DNA of 64,000 bases from positions 24,964,501-25,028,500 of the forward strand of contig NC_071668.1 in NCBI RefSeq assembly GCF_028554725.1, written 5' to 3'. Each line of letters begins with the position of its first letter. The first letter of the stretch is position 1. Source of the DNA: Zeugodacus cucurbitae. Its lineage: Eukaryota > Arthropoda > Insecta > Diptera > Tephritidae. The notes under the pieces were generated by a model. That model worked only from the letters and a program-made list of their open reading frames with translations, was not told the origin of the DNA and did not search any database. Below, one piece after another: positions 46,978-58,100 of the stretch. Both the position numbers and the translations under genes were made by a program.

Positions 46978-49286
46978 ATGCTAAATATTTGCATATGGAA
47001 TGCCAACGGTGTAAACCATCACAAACTGGAGTTAATACGATTTCTGACTGAAAAAAGCATAGATGTAATGCTACTGTCAGAAACTCATTTAACAAATAAA
47101 AACAATTTCCGGGATATAGACTTTATGTTACAAATCATCCAGATGGAAAGGCGCACGGTGGAACAGCAGTATTGGTTAGAAATCGCTAAACCACCATGCT
47201 TTAGAACCGCATGCTACAGCGCAGTTACAAGCTACAACATTATCATTGAAAAATCAAGGTTCTGAACTCAATCTGACGGCTATATACTGTCCATCTCGTT
47301 TTAAAATTACAGACTGCGAATCTAAAGATTTTTTTGAAATGTTAGGTCCAAGATTGCTAGCAGGTGGTGATTACAATGCAAAACACATGTACTGGGGCTC
47401 ACGTCTTATTAATCCGAAAGGACGACAGCTGTACTACACTATTATAAATAAGCACAATAACCTTGATATAATATCTCCTGGTAAGCCGACATACTGGCCC
47501 AGTGATAGAAACAAAATACCAGACTTAATAGATTTTGCTGTAGTCAAAAATATAGATAGATCGCTAATAAAAGTAGATACATGTATTGACTTATGTTCTG
47601 ATCATTCTCCTGTACTAATAAAGTTATGCGAACAGCCCATGATATTTGAGATAAAAGTATCTCTAACATCTTTTAAAACTAACTGGTTGAAATATAGAAA
47701 ATATATCAGTAGCCACATTAATATCGATTGAAAAATAAGTACAGGAAGAGATATTGATGAAAGCATAATGGAATTCAATGATGTAATAACTAATGCAGCT
47801 GTCTTGGCAACACCTAAAAGAAACGTTAAGGTTTTTAGAAACATGTCTAATATTGAAATAAAAAAGCTTGTAAATGAGAAAAGGCAAGCCAGACGTGAAT
47901 GGCAGTTAAGTCGTTCCCCTTCAACTCTGCGTCAATTGAAATCGGCTGTACGTAAGTTAAAACAAGTAAGGAAAGGCTAAGTTCGGGTGTAACCGAACAC
48001 TAATTGGGCGCGTAGTAATAAGGAAAAGGCAAATTGCTTTGCAAATCACCTAGAAAAGGTATTTCAACCAATTTTAAGTTGCCAACTTTGCACAATATCG
48101 CAAACGAGTCAAGCGTGTCTAATGGACGTCTGCTTATGAAATTACCAAGATCCTAAAAGAGCTAAATCTGAAAAAGTCTTCAGGACACGATAGTATTACT
48201 CCAAAAATGTTAATTGAGTTGCCAAATATTGCTATATCAGTGCTCTCTTTGCTCTTTAATGCAATTCTTGGTTTCGGGTACTATCCAATTTCGTGGAAAA
48301 AGTCGCAGATCATCATGATAGATAAACCTGGAAAAGACTTAACACAACCGTCTTCCTACAGACCAATAAGTCTCTTACCCTGTCTTTCCAAAATATTCGA
48401 AAAAGTTTTACTATCAAAAATGTCTCCTTTCCTCCACGAAAATAAGATAATACCAACCCACCAATTCGGGTTTCGTGCTAAACATGGCACAGTAGAGCAA
48501 GTGAATATAACTAATTACAAACGAAATCAGGAAAGCATTCGAGCACAGAGAGTACTGTTCAGCTATTTTTCCCGATGTAGCTCAGGCGTTCGATAAGGTC
48601 TGGCATGAAGGCTTTTTATGTAAAATCAAAAACGTTTTACCTTACGAATTGCATAAAACATTGGAGTCATATTTAAGAAATAGGAATGTTACAATTAAAG
48701 TAGCAGATTTCATATCAGAAGAACGAGCAATAAGGGCCGATGTACCTCAGGGCAGTGTATTAGGCCCTACTCTGTACATAATATATACGGCAGACATTCC
48801 AAAAGCTAATAACGTAATGACATCAACTTTGGCGGATGACACAGCCCTAATAAGCCGTAACAAATGCCCCATAAGAGCATCAAGAGTATTAGAGGAGCAC
48901 TTAACTTGCGTCGAAGAATGGCTAGCTGACTGGCGTATAAATATTAATGAGCAAAAATGCAAGCATGTTACATTCTCGCTAAGATCGGAAACATGCCGGA
49001 CATGCCCCAAGCGAATGAAGTAACTTATCTTGGGATTCACTTCGATCGAAGGCTCACGTGGCGGAAACATATAGCGAGTAAAATAACATGCATGAAGTTA
49101 AGAGCAGCCAATTTAAATTGGCTTTTAGATCTTGATCTTGATATTCCTATGGTAAAGAAGGAGATAGAGGACAGTAGAAAGAAATATATTTCTACACTTC
49201 GTGAACATCCAAACCCTTTGGCTAATGATTTGGTACATTCCTGGAATCAAACACGTTTAAAAAGGAGAGATCTACCAGCCTATTAG
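46978..49286 (+). pseudogene. Jockey ORF2 (endonuclease-reverse transcriptase), multiply broken
   Basis: The start is the ATG at 46978. Endonuclease: ICIWNANGVNHHKLELIRFL, MLLSETHLTN, a frameshift near 47150-47250, LAGGDYNAKHMYWGSR and CSDHSPVL. A stop at 47729-47731 is followed by the same frame to RKLKQ. There the dispersed-repeat scrap intervenes and about 60 residues are lost before NKEKANCFANHLEKVFQP. RT: LKKSSGHDSITPKMLIELPN, SYRPISLLPCLSKIFEKVLL, QFGFRAKHGTVEQVN, a frameshift, DVAQAFDKVWHEG, DVPQGSVLGPTLY and LADDTAL (the catalytic xADD motif, 48829-48840). The C-terminus shows YLGIHFDRRLTWRKHI, NLNWLL, a deletion of about 60 residues, and LKRRDLPAY with a stop at 49284-49286. It cannot encode a working protein. 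Confidence 0.9.
47963..47998 (-). mobile_element. 36-bp terminus of the noncoding dispersed repeat inside jockey ORF2
   Basis: CAAGTAAGGAAAGGCTAAG and the hairpin GTTCGGGTGTAACCGAAC form the reverse complement of the right end of the copies ending at 23151 and 36358. The subterminal TTGCGAGAGTAT motif does not follow. It is flanked by AAAA on the left, equal to TTTT beyond the ACTTG end, as for the other copies. Confidence 0.8.
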
Positions 49287-49449
49287 AAAGCACCGTTCTA
49301 CCAAAACAGCTCAACCACATTCCTGAGCTTTTTTAGTTGTAAATAGATTTAAGATTTTATTACTTATTGTTAGGCTTTAAACAACGCAGATTCTATAAAT
49401 AAAGAAATAAGTATAAAAAAACAACATGTTAAACTCAACGCCGAAGGGT

Positions 49450-49735
49450 ATATTTTAACCGAATATATGGGTAAATCTCTCAGATAATTTAATGCGATTC
49501 AGGGGAAATTGTTTTCTTCTAATAGTGTGTCTCTTGCAAAAAATTATTAAAATCGGGTCATAACATCTCTTAGCTCCCATATACCTAATTATAGGTTTTT
49601 CAAAAATAATATGTTCTAGCTCCCATATACCTAATTATAGGTTTTTTAATAATACGGTAGGCTTTATTCCGCATATATGTATTGGTTAATATGTCAGATT
49701 TCTTAGCAACATTAAGTGAGCGAATAGTCTAGTGA
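49450..49735 (+). mobile_element. Noncoding dispersed repeat, 3'-region fragment
   Basis: GGTAAATCTCTCAGATA, AATAGTGTGTCTCT, AATCGGGTCATAAC, CTAATTATAGGTTTTTCAAA, GGCTTTATTCCGCATATAT and GGTTAATATGT match 8870-9040 in order. A 46-bp unit starting AGCTCCCATATACC is partly repeated (49572-49617 and 49618-49650). No termini are present. Confidence 0.7.
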
Positions 49736-49889
49736 TGGGCGAAGTAGTGATTTTTCAGTATCGGTGAAAAGAGTGACGGCGAGTTTTAAATCACAGTGAT
49801 TTTTTATATGGACCAGCGATCACTTTACTTGGTAATATGAATAGTATAATATTTAGTTTTGTATGTTTATTTAGAATAAAAATACTTAA

Positions 49890-50090
49890 TCTATACTAAT
49901 ATTATAAAGAGGAAATGTTTGTTTTTTGTTTGTTTGTCTCGAATAGGCTCCGAACTACTAATGCGATTTGAAAAATTCTTTCACCGTTGGAAAGCTATAC
50001 TATCCCTGAGTGACATAGGCTATATTTAGTTAAAAAAAAAAAAAAATAGGGATCCTTACCAAAAATCCGATAATGTAAAAAAAATACTTC
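49890..50090 (+). mobile_element. Helitron-like 5' end fragment
   Basis: TCTATACTAATATTATAAAG, then a GTTTGTTTTTTGTTTGTTTG run, TAGGCTCCGAACTACTAATG, CGATTTGAAAAATTCTTTCA and GACATAGGCTATAT. This sequence is familiar from many arthropod genomes as the start of a dispersed family that I associate with Helitrons, whose ends begin with TC and insert after A; here AA|TC. The expected CTRR 3' terminus was not found, so it is truncated. The class call comes from memory of the motif, without any search. Confidence 0.45.
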
Positions 50091-51102
50091 GAAACCTTTA
50101 TATAACTTTTTGAATTATTAGATTCTGACATACTGTACATACTGTATATTTATTTACATTCAATAAGGAGACTAATTTTTTTAGTCACCTCCATATTTAA
50201 CAAATTTTTCTTTCGTTGGAAAATATATATTCTTAATTAAAACTCATTTCATATATTCACAAATGAATACACGTCCATGCATTCCCCCCGGAGTTTAGTT
50301 TGTCATTGCATACATTTCTAAGCAAACACATATCAACGGTGCTAATGGTATTATATTTTGATCGGAGCAACTGTCATCGTTGTTTCTAAAAGTTTCCAAA
50401 CTTCCTTTCATCTATCCATTTTATAACATTCACGCTTGACTTAAACATAATGCATGCATGAAGATATATTGTATGCTAACTGGTCGTGCCACTGCTAGCG
50501 CCAACAATATCTAGCGCTAAATACATATATTATATACATATGTGTTTTATATATGGATATGCTTGCGCATAGTCACATACGAGTACCCGCCGAAAAAGAG
50601 CAATCAACTCTGCTGTATAGAGTAGAGTGCAAGTTGTACTGCTTTATCCTTGCGCTGTGCCACCAAGACAATATCCAGCCAACTATTCTAAATGGCAGCA
50701 GGCGTAAATGCACAAAAAGCGCAGCGAATTGTTGCGAAACAGGAAAAGGAATGAGGCGCCGTTGGCGTGAGTTGTTGTGACTTGTGATAGTTTTGACTGA
50801 TAAACTTGTTTCATACGTAGACAGGTTCTAAAATTAGTTTTTGTTTTTAGACGGTGCAACGCGCTGGGCGCAAACACGACTCATTGCAGCAAATGAACAC
50901 ACAAACACACGCGCGTAAAGAACACCTATTCAGCAAAAAGTCTAGGAAATCACCCGCTTAGTTAGAGAAATGCACTAACTAACAACCGAACATTTGCACG
51001 AATGCAAATATACGTACTGCTCTACAAAGACTACGGTTATTGTTTGTTGTTACGGCCTTGTTGTTTATAAATTGTAAACGCTGCTAGTTTTTACACTGAC
51101 TA
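50091..51102. other. No gene seen
   Basis: AT-rich to 50540, then a GC-richer CA-containing block with a 75-codon plus-strand frame (50553-50780) without recognisable motifs. Confidence 0.5.
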
Positions 51103-51866
51103 ATACATACATATGTACATACATTTGTGCAATCGTTCATATAGCGCGTACCCTGCAAGTAAGTGCGCTGGTTCTCCTTTTGGCAGTTTGGCGCCAATTG
51201 ATAATACCAAGCGAATCCAGGTCCTTCTCCATCTGGTCTTTCCATCGGAGTGGAGGATTCCCTCTTCCTCGGCTTCCACCAGCGGGTACTGCATCGAACA
51301 CTTTCATAGCTAGAGCACTTTCGTCCATTCGAACAACATGACCTAGCCAGCGTACCCGCTGTGTTTTTATTTGCTGAACTGTGTCTATGTCGTCGAATAA
51401 CACATACAGCTCATCATTCCATCGTCTGCGGTATCTGCGGACCGTAAATCTTCCGCAAAAGATTTCTCTCGAAAACTCTTAGTGCCGTCTCATCGGATGT
51501 TTACATCGTCCCCGCTTCTGCACCATGAAAAGTAGGACGGGAATGATGAGGGACTCAACAACTAGATCACCTCTGGGGATCCTACATGAGTGTGCTCCGG
51601 TCTAGAAATCTTCAGTCAGTCGCCGGATCTTTCCGTAGAATTTTAGAGCATTACCCTGTCGGCCAGTTTGTCAAGCTCTTCATACGCACGCATTTCGGCC
51701 TCTCTCTTTTTTGGTGTGCAAATGCGTCTCGCTTCCCTTTTCTGCTTCCGGTATCTATCCCATCCCGCACGTGTTGCGGTCGATCGCAACATTGCGAGGT
51801 AGGCAGTTTGTTTTCTCTTAACTGCGAGACGACAATCCGTATCATACCAGCTGTTTTTTTTTTTGA
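51103..51866 (-). pseudogene. RTE-like non-LTR retrotransposon, internally deleted copy
   Basis: The minus strand starts with a decayed linker (CRLAVKRKQTAYLAMLRST in frame pieces, then KREAEMRAYEELDKLAD) and RRLTEDF. It then skips the RT core to SLIIPVLL, MLFDDIDTVQQIKTQRVRWL, GHVVRMDESALAMKVFDAVP, GSRGRGNPPLRWKDQM and DLDSLGIINWRQTAKRR. An ATACATACATATGTACATAC tail is at 51105-51124. Multiple frameshifts and small deletions occur, and the upstream endonuclease is absent. Its structure parallels the copy at 7090-8715 but with a different deletion junction. Confidence 0.85.
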
Positions 51867-53755
51867 GATTTCCGAAAGTCGGCGAATCGATTTTTGTTTT
51901 TAAGAACGACTTTCAAACATATGTATCTTCAACCAGTTTCAGTTTTCTAAGAGTCACTTCCAATTGTTTCAAAACTGGGTACCAGAGAGTACAACACGAT
52001 AAAAGTACACGATCTCGCATTGACAGACCTCTGACTGAAAGTGGTAACTGAGACAGTGGGCATCTCATTCTCGAGAAATCTGTCGCGTTATGGGTTCCAC
52101 TTCGGATCACTACGAACAATAGCACAACCGTGAAAACACTTTAAAGCAGTATTTGAGCTGTTCAAGAGCAAGCAAAGGGTTTCTGATTCGTTTTGTGATC
52201 GTATCTTGGCTCCACTAGTATACAATTTCAGAGCAAAGGGGATTTAATTTGGCGATCTTACTAGGAAGAACGGAAAGACTGTGCAATTGAGCGGAGAAGT
52301 GATGGTCACTGTTCCAGGATTCACAAGATGAGAACTCGAAGAAACGTTTGTTTTCAAACTGGAAAAAATACTCGCCTGCCAGAAATTACAGTCGAATGAT
52401 AACTTAACATTCCAGAGATCCTCAAAATTTAGTTTTCATGTAAATTAAAATCTTGGAACGTATCTGGGAAAGTATATTTTACAAAACGAATAATGTGATT
52501 AGAAATAAAAACATTTCTGAAATTATGTTTTTGTATTGTAAACTAAGCACTTTTGAACCACACACGAATTTCAGCTCACATTGTTATGAGATATTGAGAG
52601 TGCTAGTGTTCCATACTTGAGACCTTTTAATAGATTATCTAAGGCAAAGATGATCTTACCTAGGTCAGTGTCCGACTAAATTTCCGAACTTTCTGAACAA
52701 ATAAGAGCCTCAAAGAACCATACATGAACTTCAAAGAAGTAACCTTTGGTTTAAAGCAAACTGTCACAAACTGGCAACAGTTTGATGAAATTTCTGCAAT
52801 TTAAACCACAAAGTTGCCTTCCACCTTGTCATTTTCTCACAGGGTTCAGTTGTTGTCTTACTATTATTGTTGTAGTTGTCATAGATTTTTCCGCCCAGCT
52901 AGGCGGTGCACATTTTCATTCCGGTTCGTTTTGCATACAAAATTTCATGCAGAAATGCGCTTTTATGTGTGTGTTAAATATGTATGAATTTGTTATGTTT
53001 GTTGATCGTATTAGCAAGAGTCAATGTATCTTGTAATTTCAGCTATTTTGTACAAAATGTGTGTTATCGCCAACTGACTTAGGGTTTAAGTTGAAAGTGA
53101 GCGAATAGTTGCGCCAGAAAATGAGCTACATTATGCTACAAATGTCCCTAGTATAAACATATCTCCACATATATACTCAACAGGAATTTGCCATAGTGAA
53201 AATTCTAATGACCTGCTTAGAAAGTAATACACATAAGTTTTACAAATATCGTAAATGAAAGTACGAAGGGTTTTAAGGCAGAAAATATTAACTAAATTAT
53301 GTATTTACTGATACAAATATGAAAAAATTCGATGCGTTTTCTGTTGAATATGTTAAAGGTACGTCTTCACATAGTCATAATTCATATGTACTATTTAAGT
53401 GATATTGCAACCGAAAAATTCTGATGTAATAATGACAGTTACAATTTGCACCTTTCATATAAACAAAGCAGGCAAAATGGCTAAATGAGAGGTATTTTAG
53501 ACAATAAAGGAAGGAATGTGTAGTGGAAGGAATCAACATCAAATAATGTCAAGCAAATTATTTTCACTTAATTTTACTACTATCTTCCTGACCTCTGACT
53601 AATATGTACAGTATAATCTATCGATTTTATCTACTATCGTATTCAACCCCGTCTAACCAATAATAACATTTTCACCAAATTGTATCAATATATTTCAATT
53701 ACTAAGCGCTTTAAACGATTGAAGGCAACTGTCCCATTATATTTTAAAAATAAAG
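51867..53755. other. No gene seen
   Basis: AT-rich unique sequence with short frames on both strands. An 84-codon plus-strand frame at 52782-53036 has an ATG start and a hydrophobic segment but no splice or family support. Confidence 0.5.
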
Positions 53756-55160
53756 ATTCAAGATGACCCGATTTACAGAAGGTTTCAAGACCGGGGCATC
53801 CTCATATAGAGACCAATCTGGTAACCGATGTCCAGGGCATACTGGGATTATGGAGGGAACACTTCTCCGACCTGCTGAATGGCAATGAAAATACAACACC
53901 AGGAGATTGTGAACCCGATCCCCAATCGATGACGATGGAATAGATGTTCCATTACCCGACCATGAAGAAATTTGAATAGCAATTACCAGCTTGAAGAACA
54001 ACAAAGCGGCGAGGGCCGATGAATTACCGGCCGAGCTATTCAAATACGGCTATTCAAATAACGCGGCGAAGAACTGTTAAGGTGCATGTATCAGCTTTCT
54101 TTGTAGAATATGGTCGGAAGAAAGTATGCCTTACGATTGGAATCTCAGTGTGCTCTGCCCAATTCATAAAAAGGGAGACCTCACAATCTGCGCCAATTAC
54201 CGTGGTATAGGTCTCCTCAACATTGCATATAAGGTCCTGCCGAGTGTATTGTGTGAAAGACAAAACCCCGCCGTCGAACGAACTTATTAAACCTTATCAG
54301 TGAGGTTTTAGATCTGGAAAATCCACATTGGACCAGATATTCACCGCGCGCCAAATCTTGTTGAAGACCCGTGAAAAGAGGATCGACACACACCATCTTT
54401 TTGTCGATTTTAAAGTTGCTTTCGACAGCACGATGTCTGAATTTGGTATCCCCGCAAAACTAACTAACTGTGTAAGCTGACATTGAACAACACCAAAAGC
54501 TCCTCTCCGAGACGTTCGATACCAAACGAGGTTTCAGACTCACTGTGACTCACTGTCGTGTGATTTCTTTAACCTGATACTGGAGAAAATAATACGAGCT
54601 GCAGAGCTAAATAGAGAAGGTACAATCTTCTATAAGAGTGTACAGCTGCTGGCGTACGCCGATGATCCCGATATCATTGGAAACAAATCCCGCGCCGTTA
54701 GTTCTGCTTTTTCCCGCCTGGGTAAGGAAGCGAAGCGAATGGGTCTAGAGGTGAATGAGGACAAGGCGAAATATCTTCTGTCATCAAACAAACAGTCAGT
54801 CGCCGGAGAAAGCCGAGGAAGGAGAAGGCCTCCACTCCTTTGGAGGGATCAGGTGGAGAGCGACCTGGTTACATTTGGGATATCCAACTGGCGCCGAACC
54901 GCAAGGGAAAGATAGGAGTGGCGCGTTTTTATCGATTCGGATATAACCGGCTAAACGGTTTCCATGTCACCAAACAAACAGTCAGACGCCGGAGAAAGCC
55001 GAGGAAGAGGAAGGCCTCCACTCCGTTGGAGGGATAAGGTGGAGAGCGACCTGGTTACATTTGAGATCTCCAACTGGCGTCGAACTGCGAGAGAAAGAAG
55101 GGAGTGGCGCGCTATCATCGATTCGAACGGTTACCACGACATTCAAATACATACATACTG
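53756..55160 (+). pseudogene. RTE-like non-LTR retrotransposon with RT core, decayed
   Basis: This is the only RTE-like copy here that keeps the polymerase region. Frames give VQGILGLWREHFSDLLNGNE, KNNKAARADELPAELFKYG, VLCPIHKKGDLTICANYRG, LLNIAYKVLPSVLCER, RSGKSTLDQIFTARQILLKT, HHLFVDFKVAFDST, LLAYADDPDIIGNKSRAVSS and VNEDKAKYLLSSNKQS. The YADD catalytic motif is intact, but stops and frameshifts are frequent. After SSNKQS a deletion jumps to AGESRGRRRPPLLWRDQVES. This tail is present twice in tandem and ends in ATACATACATAC at 55147-55158. Confidence 0.9.
54793..55150 (+). repeat. Tandem duplication of the retrotransposon tail (period 186 bp)
   Basis: CAGTCAGTCGCCGGAGAAAG at 54793 recurs as CAGTCAGACGCCGGAGAAAG at 54979. 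Both units run through AGCCGAGGAAG, AGGCCTCCACTCC, GTGGAGAGCGACCTGGTTAC, CCAACTGGCG and ATCGATTCG. The preceding TCACCAAACAAA of unit 2 mirrors TCATCAAACAAA before unit 1, so the duplicated segment includes the deletion junction. Confidence 0.85.
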
Positions 55161-58100
55161 CATCAAACGTATAGACCACTACTAGATAAGGATAAAAGAA
55201 CATTAAAAACTATACCAAAACATTGTTTTATCCAAGTATCCTGCCCTCAAATAAACTTATATTTAAATTACCTGTAAGGTGTCAAATCTTTAAATAATTT
55301 CATTGAACACATTTTGAGTAATGCTAATAAGAGATTAGGTAGCATTTCCTGTTCTAAAAAATTTAGAACATTTTTTGAAATTCTACTTCAATTTAAATTG
55401 AATTCCACACGTAAAGTAAGAAGATATACGGATGGCAGATGTGACTATCTGCATACTCCAAGTTTTAAGTATGCAATTTGTGGTAACTGAAATCATTCTT
55501 TGTGCCAGTTTAAATACAAATTGCATTTACTTGCTATTGCACTTGCAATACATATGAGGTGACGTTGTAGCAATAAAAACAAAAGTGTATGCAGACAAAC
55601 GCACACACACACTTAGTGTACACATGCCAGAGTATGCCTGAGGACTGCCCTGCAGTGCAATGCGAACACTTTTAAGCTGTCAATAATAAATTGAACATCA
55701 TCCATCTCTGAGGAATAATGTGAGTAGCTAAGCACCACCCCACATTGCAGTAAAATCAAAAACAACCCAGCAGCAGCAGCATTGAAACGGCAGCACCAGT
55801 GGTATTTGAATTCAAAGCACTTTATTCTACCAACTTCACAATAAATCGCAAACAGACACCCGAGAAGTTTATTGCGAAAGCTCTACTCCCTTTCGCACAG
55901 CGCAATGACCAATTGGGGCAACACAACAAAAATTTTGGAAATTTGCGGAAATAAATGCAAGTGTGGGCGTTAGGTAGTGCACCAGAAAACTCACTTCTCT
56001 ACTTCTGCTCCTGTTGGTTGAATGTGCGTAATTCAAGTTCTAACAATATGAGTACTTAAGCTACATTTCTTTCTGGTTATTGAGGGTTAAGAAAGAAAGA
56101 ATAATTCTTTAAACGCACTTTTGTTCTTTTAGGAATATATGGTTCCCATTTATACATGTCTCGGTAATTCTATGAAGTGTTAGGCGACAATTCGATTTCT
56201 GGGCCAAAGCCATCATTGATATGCCATTTCTCTATTCGCTATCTGTGGAAGGTGGTCTCTTAACGAAATAGTTGTACGTTAATGAAATGTTATTTAGTGA
56301 GGAAAGAAGAATTACTCTACCAAAGATAAAACCAAATAAATATGAGTTATGCTAGAAGACTTGTTAGTGTAATTTTGCATCGAAATTGAGTCAAATTGTA
56401 AAATTGGTATAATTTGTTTGTTTTGCTACTCACTAAGTCTTGGCGAATAGAAGACATGAACAGTGGCAAGAGCGTCAGATGGATGTTTCAATTATCTTAC
56501 CAAATGCAATATAGAAGTGTATTCCATTTTCCAATATTGGTAAATTCTAGAGACGATGTCTAATATCAATAAATTCCAGTTAAGCTGCTTTGACATGGCA
56601 CTTTAAACTTGTTTAATTACTAAAATATTTCCCTAGAAATTTTAGTTAATTTTTCCCAACAGGGCACATGAACCTTTGTATTCCGTTGAATGGGTCAGTG
56701 GTCGATGTTCAACAGAGTTGAAAAGTCAGCCGGAATGACAATTATGCGTACGCAATCAATAACAAAACGTAGTACTCGGTTTTGGTAGCAGCAGCTGCAG
56801 TCGTTGCAGGAAAAAAATGTTAACTAGGAATACCTCAGAGTGCACAACGCTCCAAACACGTGTACTTACGTACAACTACAGGGTGGCATGTGTAACCGAC
56901 TAAACGCACATAAATCGAATGCGTTTTGGCTCAACATGTTTCTGTTGATATTGCACAATATTTTGGTAGCAGTGGCGCGTCAATAAACAATATTCATGTT
57001 GCAAACAACTGTAGCCAAACAACGAGTAGCTGCACCAAAATACACACATGTCTGCATACCTTTCTAACAACACAGGCATACATACATACGGCCATGTAAG
57101 GCCTAATGTACCTATATACTAAGTATATTAGTGCCGTTTGTCAATATCGATTTGTATGCAAGTGACCAATTCACTTGCATTTGCATGGCTCCAATTTTGT
57201 TGGTTGAGTTTGTTTTTGTTGTTATTGCAGTGTTTCGTTCAGTGGCAATGGTTTCATTTTACCACATTGGGGAGCAATTCAATAAGGTTTTGTCTGCCAT
57301 TCATTATGCTGAAGTGGAGGTAAATTTATAAATTTGACATTTTAGGTACTCAATAGCCAAGTTCCACTGGAGTTTATTGGCAATAAATGAAAATTTAAAG
57401 TGTAATAACGGGCAGCAAGCTAAAAAATCCAATATCAGGCGACAATTTTTTGACAAATTTCGATTTTATTGTTTAGTACTGTTGCTTTCTAGGTCTATAC
57501 GCCGATTTTACTGATCTTTCACCTTTTCAATAACATTTTGGTGTTACGGTTTGTCCTATTTTTTCCATGATTTTCCTTCACAAATATTTCAATAATGCTA
57601 CATACGAGTATGCTCTCTTATCAGGGTAGGTAATGAAAATTATTCCCTGCTCATTCGAAAATTTAGATGTAACAAATTGACCGGCTTCTTGCCTCATTCT
57701 TCTCTTCACGCGCTGAGCTGAATTCATCGCGTTAATTTCACTTGGATGATTGTGATATAAGCTCGGGATCCATACTTTTAAATAATGTTTTGTCTACTAC
57801 CTCCTATCAACTCAAAAAATCGCATCTAATACTTCAAAACGTCAAAACATCGCTCAGAACTATGAATTTTTTGATTATTGATTTTGGTCGATTGTGAACT
57901 TCTTTGTCACATATCTTCTGCTATATTCATTATCAACTTCCTCGATGATAGTATTCATTCAGTTGTATCGTCTCGTAGTAATGGTCCAAAAACTTTCAGC
58001 AACAAAAGTAGTTCGGCAAATACGTCGATTGGTTTCCGAGTTTTGGAAAACTCAGATTGGTCTTTGATGAAATTTTTTTTCCACAATATCTGGAACTTAA

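Larger units (their letters stand above)
46344..49420 (+). mobile_element. Jockey-clade non-LTR retrotransposon (defective)
   Basis: The element carries ORF1 remnants (46344-46939), ORF2 remnants (46978-49286) and a 3' end finishing CTATAAATAAAGAAATAAGT followed by an A-run near 49420. At about 3.1 kb it is shorter than typical 4.5-5 kb jockey-type elements, owing to deletions in ORF1, in the ORF2 linker and near the ORF2 C-terminus. It also holds a 36-bp piece of the dispersed noncoding repeat at 47963-47998. The exact 5' boundary is uncertain. Confidence 0.85.
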
